Shown here: positions 57,651 to 64,000 of the stretch, piece after piece
Layout: the number at the start of each line of letters is the position of its first letter
How positions within the stretch are numbered: position 1 is the first letter of the stretch
Source: Aliidiomarina haloalkalitolerans
GTDB lineage: Bacteria > Pseudomonadota > Gammaproteobacteria > Enterobacterales > Alteromonadaceae
Direction of reading: 5' to 3'
Length of the DNA stretch: 64,000 nt
Assembly (NCBI RefSeq): GCF_003987315.1
Contig: NZ_PIPI01000006.1
Coordinates: 1 to 64,000, forward strand
The notes under the pieces: model-generated
What the model saw: the letters and a program-made list of their open reading frames with translations, nothing else
The model's database searches: none
Told to the model about the DNA's origin: nothing
Made by a program: the position numbers and the translations under genes

Positions 57651-58094
57651 TTAGCTGCGTTGTGATCGCCAGGATTCCAACCACTCACTGGCAGTCGATT
57701 CGGGATCAAGTTCTAAGAGCATATCGATCGTTAGTGGCTCAGCGATCTGTTGGGCACTCAGTTCAAGAAGTAACGATTCAGCATCTCGTCCAGCTTGGCA
57801 AAAAGTGTCATAGCTCGAGTCGCCGACGGCAATAATGGCGAACTTGAGCGCACTTAAATTAGGTTTATCGCTTTGCAGTGTTTCCATGAAAGGCGCAATA
57901 CTATCCGCATATTCACCTGCACCATGGGTGGCAATACAGAGTAGCCAGAGACAATCAGATTGGGGAACATTTGCATAATCAGGTTGATCGTGAAATACGA
58001 CGGTATGGCCTTGAGAGCTTAGCTCGCCTTGTAGTTGTTCGGCGAGGTATTCGGTGTTGCCTGATGTCGTGCCAACAAGAATATGGATGTTCAT
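57651..58094 (-). CDS. mioC: flavodoxin-like protein MioC
   Basis: A 147-residue FMN protein, the same length as E. coli MioC. The phosphate loop is GTTSGNTEYLA, with the WLLCIATHGAGEYAD segment and VGDSSYDTFCQAGRD for FMN and isoalloxazine contacts. E. coli MioC has been linked to biotin synthase electron transfer. The start at 58094 is set by AGGA 6 bases upstream. The frame opens at 58133. It reads toward the origin, as in E. coli. Confidence 0.94.
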   Translation of the reverse strand: MNIHILVGTTSGNTEYLAEQLQGELSSQGHTVVFHDQPDYANVPQSDCLWLLCIATHGAGEYADSIAPFMETLQSDKPNLSALKFAIIAVGDSSYDTFCQAGRDAESLLLELSAQQIAEPLTIDMLLELDPESTASEWLESWRSQRS

Positions 58095-58619
58095 GAGGTG
58101 TCCTGCAATAAAGTGATGAACGAATTTAGCCACATACAGGGTGATGACTGCAAGCCGTGTTTTTTGTTCTGCGTGGTGGTAGCGATACGCTAAAGAAACC
58201 AGGGAATGAACAATAACCGTTAAAAAAAATGTTTAGGGTCATGTTTAGCAAGCTAAATATGGTTTAAGTTAAAAAATAGCTTGAATACTAAACAAGAGAT
58301 ACCTAGAATGCACGTCCTTGAAACCGCAGTGTTAGGGTGATTTTTAAACACCTTAGCGGTCTTCATGCTCAGATTAGGCTCTTTTTGTCATTGAAAACAT
58401 GCTTAATCGGCCGTTTCAGGCCAATAATTCATTGAACTGTAGATAAGTTAATGTAACTGGATAGTGTACGCTCGTTATTGAATGAACGAGTTAATCACCT
58501 TCCAGCTTTTTTGTTGAAAAATTTTCAGTTCTCGCTTTTGCGTCTATGGTTAATAAGTTCGGTTGTCGGGCTTCCCTTAGACGTCGTTGGATCCACCTCA
58601 GGTTAGAAGAGAGAAAGTC
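58095..58619. other. long intergenic region between mioC and the SulP gene
   Basis: This 525-base gap has no supported gene. It holds a strong inverted repeat at 58243-58293 and a smaller one, CTCGTT ... AACGAG, at 58471-58490. A near-DnaA box (TTATCTACA, minus strand) is at 58438-58446. A promoter for the SulP gene must lie in it, but no good -35/-10 pair was recognised. It might hold an RNA, which cannot be shown here. Confidence 0.5.
58243..58293. repeat. 13-bp-arm inverted repeat, interrupted
   Basis: GTTTAG-CAAGCTA (58243-58255) pairs with TAGCTTG-AATA-CTAAAC (58277-58293), so two adjacent stems share one 21-base loop and one AATA bulge. It lacks a T tail, is not next to a stop codon and is not part of a known element. 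Confidence 0.6.
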
Positions 58620-60098
58620 ATGATAGGTACGTGGCAAAAAGAATGGTTTGGGAATATCCGAGGGGATATTTTAGCTGGCTTAGTCGTGGCATTAGCATTG
58701 ATTCCAGAGGCGATTGCCTTTTCGATTATCGCTGGTGTCGATCCGAAAGTTGGTCTGTACGCGTCGTTCTGTATATGTGTCATTATGGCTTTTATCGGCG
58801 GCCGACCTGGGCAGATTTCTGCCGCAACCGGGGCGATGGCGCTACTCATGGTCACGTTAGTGCGCGACCATGGACTCGAATATTTGTTGATTGCCACTAT
58901 TTTGACTGGGGTTATTCAGCTAGTTTTTGGCTTGTTAAAACTAGGTAGCTTAATGCGGTTCGTCTCGCGTTCGGTGGTCACAGGTTTCGTCAATGCGTTA
59001 GCTATTTTGATTTTCATGGCGCAATTACCAGAACTGACGAATGTCACGTGGCATGTTTATGCGCTTACTGCGGCTGGTTTGGGGATCATTTATGGTTTGC
59101 CATACCTGACTAAAGCAGTGCCTTCACCGTTGATTTCGATCATCCTAATTACCGCAGTCGTGATGTATATGGGCATTGATGTACGCACAGTGGGTGATAT
59201 GGGCGAGTTACCGGATTCGTTGCCAATATTTTTATGGCCCAACGTACCGTTGAACTTAGAAACACTGATGATTGTTTTGCCGTACGCTTTCCCTCTCGCA
59301 ATTGTTGGTTTGCTCGAGTCGATGATGACACAAACCATTGTTGATGATTTAACCGACACCAAATCGGATCGCAATAAAGAATGCCGTGGCCAAGGTATTG
59401 CTAACATTGGTGCAGGTTTCATGGGCGGCATGGCCGGTTGTGCGATGATTGGTCAATCCGTTATTAATGTTAAATCAGGTGGTCGCGGTCGCTTGTCGAT
59501 GTTTGTTGCCGGTACAGGATTGATTCTAATGGTCGTATTTTTGTCCGATTGGGTATCAAAAATCCCCATGGCTGCGCTGGTTGCTGTGATGATTATGGTG
59601 TCAATTGGTACATTCAGTTGGCAGTCGATTAAAGATTTGAAAACCCATCCAATGAGTACCAATATTGTGATGATTGCAACGGTTGTGGTCGTAGTCTGGA
59701 CCCATAACCTCGCGTTAGGGGTGTTTGTTGGTGTGCTATTAGCAGCAATTTTCTTTGCTGCAAAAGTTGGTAATTACATGCACATTAGCTCGACCGTGGC
59801 GAAAGATGGTCATCATCGGACTTATAAAGTGATCGGTCAGGTGTTCTTCACCTCGTCGGAAAAATTTGTCGAATCGTTTGATTTCAAAGAGTCTCTTGCT
59901 AAGGTGACTATTGATTTAGATCGAGCCCATTTCTGGGACATCACGTCGGTTGCAGCGTTGGATAAAGTTGTTTTGAAGTTCCGTCGTGAAGGCGCCGAAG
60001 TCGAGGTTGTCGGCATGAATAAAGCGACCGCGACAGTGGTTGATAAGTTTGGTGTGTCTGATAAACCAGACGCCATTGACCGCTTAATGGGACACTAA
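58620..60098 (+). CDS. SulP-family anion transporter
   Basis: A 492-residue inner-membrane transporter. The transport domain has many helices (about residues 15-385), and [23 protein letters not shown] is the usual start (given here by its core [18 protein letters not shown]). A C-terminal STAS domain (about 395-490) follows. Substrates in the family include sulfate, bicarbonate, dicarboxylates and others. The present one is not decided. The start at 58620 has AGAGA upstream, and 58587 is less likely. It is followed after 15 bases by a universal stress gene. Confidence 0.92.
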   Translation: MIGTWQKEWFGNIRGDILAGLVVALALIPEAIAFSIIAGVDPKVGLYASFCICVIMAFIGGRPGQISAATGAMALLMVTLVRDHGLEYLLIATILTGVIQLVFGLLKLGSLMRFVSRSVVTGFVNALAILIFMAQLPELTNVTWHVYALTAAGLGIIYGLPYLTKAVPSPLISIILITAVVMYMGIDVRTVGDMGELPDSLPIFLWPNVPLNLETLMIVLPYAFPLAIVGLLESMMTQTIVDDLTDTKSDRNKECRGQGIANIGAGFMGGMAGCAMIGQSVINVKSGGRGRLSMFVAGTGLILMVVFLSDWVSKIPMAALVAVMIMVSIGTFSWQSIKDLKTHPMSTNIVMIATVVVVVWTHNLALGVFVGVLLAAIFFAAKVGNYMHISSTVAKDGHHRTYKVIGQVFFTSSEKFVESFDFKESLAKVTIDLDRAHFWDITSVAALDKVVLKFRREGAEVEVVGMNKATATVVDKFGVSDKPDAIDRLMGH

Positions 60099-60113
60099 GG
60101 GAGAATACGGAAC

Positions 60114-60965
60114 ATGACACAACATACGATAGCATGTATTGATGGCTCCGCACTCAGCGATACGGTCGCTGACTATGCGGCTTGGTCAGCCAAGCGGATG
60201 AACACACCGCTGGTTCTCCTGAACGTATTGGATGACGTTCGTCAAGGCGATACGAGCGACTTTAGTGGTCAAATTGGTATGGATGAGCGTCAACGCCTCC
60301 TCGCAGAAATTATCGACCTTGAAGAGCGGCGAGCAAAGTTAGCGCGCCAACAAGGGCATATGTTCTTAGAAGCAGCACAAAAACATATTGCCAATGACTT
60401 TGCAGAGCCCTTATTGCGTCAGCGCCATGGTGATTTAGTCGATACCTTAGTGGAACTTGAAAATGAAACACGATTACTCGTGATTGGCCGTCAGGGCAAG
60501 CGCGGTAATGGCATTGGTCAGCATATCGGTCATCAAGTCGAGCGCGTGATTCGTGCATTGCATCGTCCAACTTGGGTTGTGACGGGCGAGTTCCGCGAAC
60601 CACAACAAATCATGATTGCTTATGACCATTCGGCAACGGCTAAGAAAGCGGTCGATATGGTCGCAAATAGCCCGCTGTTTCGTGGTATTCCGGTGCATGT
60701 CGTGATGGTTGCCGCGGAAACAAACGACCATCAAGCGCAGGTAGATTCTGCAGCTGCTAAATTGCAAGAACAAGGGTTTGCAGTTACCACTGCGGTTCTG
60801 GCCGGAGACGTTGAAGATTCGCTGCTCAGCTACGCCAACGATCATAAAATGGATGCCATGGTTATGGGGGCGTACGGACACTCTCGGATTCGCGAGTTCT
60901 TTGTTGGTAGTCACACGAATAAGCTGTTAAGCAGCACTAAAATTCCATTATTACTGCTGCGTTAA
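60114..60965 (+). CDS. tandem universal stress protein
   Basis: A 283-residue protein made of two UspA domains (about 1-150 and 160-283). The second has the ATP-binding pattern VMGAYGHSRIREFFVGSHT. It begins 15 bases after the SulP gene, so the two probably form an operon. In such pairs the stress protein may control the transporter, which is inference. A strong terminator follows. Confidence 0.92.
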   Translation: MTQHTIACIDGSALSDTVADYAAWSAKRMNTPLVLLNVLDDVRQGDTSDFSGQIGMDERQRLLAEIIDLEERRAKLARQQGHMFLEAAQKHIANDFAEPLLRQRHGDLVDTLVELENETRLLVIGRQGKRGNGIGQHIGHQVERVIRALHRPTWVVTGEFREPQQIMIAYDHSATAKKAVDMVANSPLFRGIPVHVVMVAAETNDHQAQVDSAAAKLQEQGFAVTTAVLAGDVEDSLLSYANDHKMDAMVMGAYGHSRIREFFVGSHTNKLLSSTKIPLLLLR

Positions 60966-60993
60966 ATTGACGTCTTGGCAGCAGGAAAACATG

Positions 60994-61036
60994 AAACCCC
61001 AGTCGCTTTTCGGTAAAGTAGCGTTCTGGGGTTTTT
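60994..61036 (+). terminator. terminator of the SulP-usp operon
   Basis: The stem AAACCCCAG/CTGGGGTTT (60994-61002 and 61025-61033) encloses a second short stem around CGCT/AGCG, and six T follow in the tail. Confidence 0.88.
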
Positions 61037-61108
61037 TATTGTCTGACGTACAGATGTCTGGCGTATAAAATACAGAGCGGGCAGGAACTTAACGTTAGGG
61101 AGTCTATC

Positions 61109-61543
61109 GTGAAGCAGTATGTACCCGATTGGATGATGTATATTTACAGCGTCTTTCAGCCCTACTTACCACTGTTGGCTTCGACCAGCATTGTCATGGC
61201 TTTGGCATCGATGATTATTATTCCGTGGCTCATTGTGAAAATGCCGGCCGATTACTTTTGCCATCATCACCGTGAGCGACATTGGAATGCAACGCGGGTG
61301 CTATTTTATGTCGTGCGGAATGCGTTCGCCTTGGTTTTATTTATCGCTGGTTTCATCATGCTCATTCTTCCTGGGCAAGGGCTACTGACCATCTTGATCG
61401 CGATTATTGTTTCCGATGTGCCAGGAAAATATTTAGTGGAACGCTGGTTACTCGCGCAAAAAAGCGTGTATCGAAGCATGAACTGGATTCGTCGCCACTA
61501 CAATAAAGAACCGCTTAAGAAACCTAGTAAAGAAGATAAGTAA
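61109..61543 (+). CDS. PGPGW-type transmembrane protein
   Basis: A 144-residue membrane protein with helices near residues 22-45 and 68-105. The segment FIMLILPGQGLLTILIAII carries the PGxG motif of the putative transmembrane PGPGW family. The tail is strongly basic. The function is unknown. It stands alone, after the usp terminator. Confidence 0.75.
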   Translation: MKQYVPDWMMYIYSVFQPYLPLLASTSIVMALASMIIIPWLIVKMPADYFCHHHRERHWNATRVLFYVVRNAFALVLFIAGFIMLILPGQGLLTILIAIIVSDVPGKYLVERWLLAQKSVYRSMNWIRRHYNKEPLKKPSKEDK

Positions 61544-61564
61544 GTACTAACTTACGTTAATCCT

Positions 61565-61663
61565 CTACATACTTTGCAAAGACACTTTGACAGCGACTGG
61601 CTTCGGCTCTTCGCCCGGGCGCCGACGTTTATGCCAGCTCAACTGACGAATTTCAAACGCCAT
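61565..61663 (-). CDS. possible small protein, 32 residues, coupled to the upstream gene
   Basis: An ATG two bases after the stop of the membrane-protein gene opens a frame of 32 codons (MAFEIRQLSWHKRRRPGEEP and so on) ending at TAG. It is basic in the middle and has no hydrophobic helix. No clear ribosome site is seen, so translation would depend on coupling. It may be a real small gene, the relic of a fusion or chance. Confidence 0.3.
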   Translation of the reverse strand: MAFEIRQLSWHKRRRPGEEPKPVAVKVSLQSM

Positions 61664-61665
61664 GA

Positions 61666-62103
61666 TTAAAATTTCCGAGCAAGGTAGTTACAGCCCAAGA
61701 CGGCGACAATATGAACACTTACAAATAGAATCGACATAAGTAAGCTGTCAGAACCAAGGAAGAAGATAAAGCCAAGACCGGTGAGAAAACCAAAAAGAAC
61801 GGAAATCAGATAGGGCATCTGACCGCGCTCGCGCTGCCATAATGCAGCGGCAACACCGCATAAAAGCGCTTGTATACCACCCATCAAATGACAGAACATC
61901 AAGCCCATTACAAAGAACAGCATGGTAGTGGAAAGCGCAGCAAGTGGCTCTGAGAGTTCACTTGTAAGCATGGTAAAACCGCTGATCAAGGCGATGACGG
62001 CATTGCCTATAATCGGGCCGATAAAAACATAAAGAATAACCACCCCCCAAGGAAACGAGGGGTGGCGAATTGCCTTTGTGGCCGGAGAGCTAGCTTGGTT
62101 CAT
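61666..62103 (-). CDS. hypothetical four-helix membrane protein
   Basis: A 145-residue protein with four predicted helices (about residues 20-45, 58-82, 90-105 and 110-138). No family was recognised. The start at 62103 overlaps the end of the symporter gene by 14 bases. A start at 62127 is also in frame. The overlap implies translational coupling, so it may work with the symporter. Confidence 0.6.
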   Translation of the reverse strand: MNQASSPATKAIRHPSFPWGVVILYVFIGPIIGNAVIALISGFTMLTSELSEPLAALSTTMLFFVMGLMFCHLMGGIQALLCGVAAALWQRERGQMPYLISVLFGFLTGLGFIFFLGSDSLLMSILFVSVHIVAVLGCNYLARKF

Positions 62104-63253
62104 GCTCAGTGCTAGGCGCCGCTTCATTCACTAATAAAGCGATAGCGCCGTCACCAGTAACATTACAAGCAGTACCGAAACTGTCTTGTGCCATATACAG
62201 AGCAATCATGAGGGCAATTGCGGTTTCGCCAAAGCCAAGCATAGAACCAAGTAGGCCAACTGCCGACATGACCGCGCCACCGGGCACACCGGGTGCTGCT
62301 AACATGACGATACCAAGCATCAGGATAAATGGTAAAACGGCCATAAACGAAGGAATTGCTAAAGAGTTATGTAATACCATAACCGCAACCGTGCAGCTTA
62401 CGATGGTGATCGTTGACCCTGCCAAATGCGTGGTGGCACATAAAGGTACCGTAAAGTTTGCGACGTCTTCGTTAACGTTATTGTTTTTCGTACACTGCAA
62501 AGTTACTGGGATGGTGGCGGCACTCGACATAGTTCCTAGTGCTGTGAAGTAAGCTGGCAGCATGTTTTTAATTAAACGGACAGGCGAAACACCAGCTTTC
62601 ATGCCGGCGATCACGAACATGGAAACGATATAAATCCAATGTAAGCTGATGGCCAAGATGAGAATAATGCCAAAGGTCTTCAGGGTCGTAAACACCGTCC
62701 CAGCGGCGGCCATTTCTGCAAACACACCTGCAATATAAAACGGTAATAACGGGATAATCACATTAACGAGCAACAACTCAATAATGTCACGACCTTGATC
62801 AGAAAGGCTCTTGAGTTGTTGTGCTTGCGTTGCCGCAATACCTAAACCAAAGATAAAAGCCAACGCTAACGCAGTCATAACGTTGAACAACGGTGGAATG
62901 TTTAGTTCGATATAGGGTGTCAATGTGGTACCAACAAGCCCCGCCACTTCTTTCGCTTCGGTTGCTAACATGGGCACAACAATGCTGGCTGCAAAGAAAG
63001 CAATGACACCGGCAATGATTGTTGAGAGATAGGCAATACCTAACGTTCGACCGAGTAATTTGCCGGAGTTTTGCGGTAGAGCAGCAATACCACTGGTGAT
63101 AAAAAAGAGAATCAAAAGTGGAATGGTGAAGAATAAGAGCTGACCAAATAATACTTTAAAAGTGATTAAGAGGTTACCGAACCAGTGGGGCGTATAGAGA
63201 CCGATAAAAGTACCGAGCAAAATCCCCGCGAGCAGTTTAAGTATAAGTCCCAT
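62090..63253 (-). CDS. dicarboxylate/amino acid:cation symporter (DAACS)
   Basis: A 387-residue inner-membrane symporter of the glutamate/aspartate/dicarboxylate family. The motifs GTMSSAATIPVTLQC, the AAPGVPGGA hairpin and TACNVTGDGAIALL (NVxGDG) are the substrate- and ion-binding parts. It is shorter than typical GltP (about 430). The substrate is not decided. A minus-strand extended -10 TGCTATGAT (63333-63341) lies upstream. Confidence 0.9.
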   Translation of the reverse strand: MGLILKLLAGILLGTFIGLYTPHWFGNLLITFKVLFGQLLFFTIPLLILFFITSGIAALPQNSGKLLGRTLGIAYLSTIIAGVIAFFAASIVVPMLATEAKEVAGLVGTTLTPYIELNIPPLFNVMTALALAFIFGLGIAATQAQQLKSLSDQGRDIIELLLVNVIIPLLPFYIAGVFAEMAAAGTVFTTLKTFGIILILAISLHWIYIVSMFVIAGMKAGVSPVRLIKNMLPAYFTALGTMSSAATIPVTLQCTKNNNVNEDVANFTVPLCATTHLAGSTITIVSCTVAVMVLHNSLAIPSFMAVLPFILMLGIVMLAAPGVPGGAVMSAVGLLGSMLGFGETAIALMIALYMAQDSFGTACNVTGDGAIALLVNEAAPSTEHEPS

Positions 63254-63374
63254 GATGTTGTCTCATTGTTTTTATAAGCGATGAATTCGAGTACGAAAGC
63301 CGTCGAAACTGTCTTACGTTACATTGCGCCGAATCATAGCACAATCCTTTATTCGCATGGGGTCTGAGTAGTGG

Positions 63375-64000
63375 TTAGCGGAGCTTTTTGCGTACGAGAG
63401 ATTCCGAGATAAATCGCGAGCCAGCGTTGACGCCTTGCGCATAGCCCATGTTGAGTGAGTCTAAATCCATAGTAAAGCGTGAGACCGGGAAGTTTTGCGG
63501 TGGTGCGATGATGTGTAGCTGACAGTCCGAAGGGGGATTCGCAATAAAGTCTAAAGCAGCATTGTATTGGTCGGTTCTGCGGGTAACTGCTTCAAAAAGT
63601 GCCGGATAATCAGAGAAAAGCGGCTTTAATAAGCTCGGGAAACGGGCTGGCGTTTTCTTAAACCCGAGTGGCTGCGAAAGGATGACCGTAATCCGTCGAG
63701 CGCCTTGTTCATAGGCGCGGATGACCGGAATCGAGTCGGCTAAACCGCCATCAGTCATCGGTTCGTCATCAATAGGCGGGAAATCACGAAACACCACAGG
63801 CATGGCGCATGATGCTGGAAATAAGGTGTTCATATTGTGCGCATCAACTAAGTGATAGCAAGGTTTGCCGGTTACGATACTGGTAGTGACCACGGTTAAC
63901 GGAATATTGCGGTTCATAAACGCATGCGTATTGATTGGCATTTCTTCGACAGAGGTGTGCCAAAGCCAACCGACATCGCAAAAATGACCGCCTTTGAGGT
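63375..64000 (-). CDS. patatin-like phospholipase, 5' part beyond the window
   Basis: The frame is open to the right edge, so the gene is cut. The visible C-terminal part has at least 208 residues. It carries MTDGGLADSIPV, where the aspartate in DGG is the catalytic partner of the serine in a GxSxG motif outside the window. The LKGGHFCDVGWLWHTS segment at the cut edge continues the patatin fold and resembles YjjU-type proteins. These act as lipid acyl hydrolases. An internal ATG at 63941 is not the start. Confidence 0.85.
   Translation of the reverse strand, partial: LKGGHFCDVGWLWHTSVEEMPINTHAFMNRNIPLTVVTTSIVTGKPCYHLVDAHNMNTLFPASCAMPVVFRDFPPIDDEPMTDGGLADSIPVIRAYEQGARRITVILSQPLGFKKTPARFPSLLKPLFSDYPALFEAVTRRTDQYNAALDFIANPPSDCQLHIIAPPQNFPVSRFTMDLDSLNMGYAQGVNAGSRFISESLVRKKLR

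Noticed and set aside
57572-57835. Plus-strand 87-residue frame overlapping oriC and mioC
   Set aside because: It lies antisense to mioC and has no family-like sequence or good ribosome site.

Overview
The window looks like chromosomal DNA of a marine gammaproteobacterium, probably Alteromonadales and perhaps Idiomarinaceae. This placement is an inference from protein style and gene order, not from a search. It holds about 59 protein genes, the 5' end of a 16S rRNA gene at the left edge and, near the right edge, what appears to be the replication origin. No insertion sequence, prophage, CRISPR array or tRNA gene was seen.

Left part (1-18.9 kb). A leftward rRNA operon enters at 1-102 with two promoters, a boxA and a structured leader. 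After it come a gamma-carbonic-anhydrase-like gene (yrdA) and a LexA-controlled mutagenesis cassette (imuA-imuB-dnaE2). Next is a cluster related to the E. coli yihG-dsbA-srkA neighbourhood with a YbdG-like mechanosensitive channel inside it. Then follow ccoG, an outer-membrane-protein gene joined to mgtE, apbE, uppP, and the peroxide module ahpC-ahpD divergent from oxyR.

Middle part (19-41 kb). This is the accessory-like section. It has a PQQ-type sugar dehydrogenase joined to a TonB-dependent receptor. A histidine kinase and sigma-54 activator are divergent from a DUF4168 gene that has a clear -24/-12 promoter. It also holds an M28 lipoprotein peptidase, a glycosyltransferase with a PAP2 phosphatase, a membrane-anchored XRE regulator with a small membrane partner, perM-pirin-flavin reductase, three small exported proteins, a secreted HExxH protein, yghU and a higBA toxin-antitoxin pair.

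Right part (41-64 kb). Housekeeping genes read leftward: glmU-glmS, the nine-gene ATP synthase operon atpIBEFHAGDC, parA-parB, rsmG and mnmG. The interval 57045-57650 between mnmG and mioC has an AT-rich region with GATCT-type 13-mers, perfect DnaA boxes and about 18 GATC sites. It is colinear with E. coli oriC. Genes from mnmG to atpC point away from the origin to the left. SulP, usp and the PGPGW gene point away to the right. The window ends in a dicarboxylate-type symporter with a small membrane partner and a patatin-like gene cut by the edge.

The most rewarding places for follow-up are the sigma-54 two-component circuit with its DUF4168 target, the origin with extra DnaA boxes in a hairpin beyond mnmG, the atypical DsbA, the tethered XRE regulator pair and the unassigned HExxH protein.
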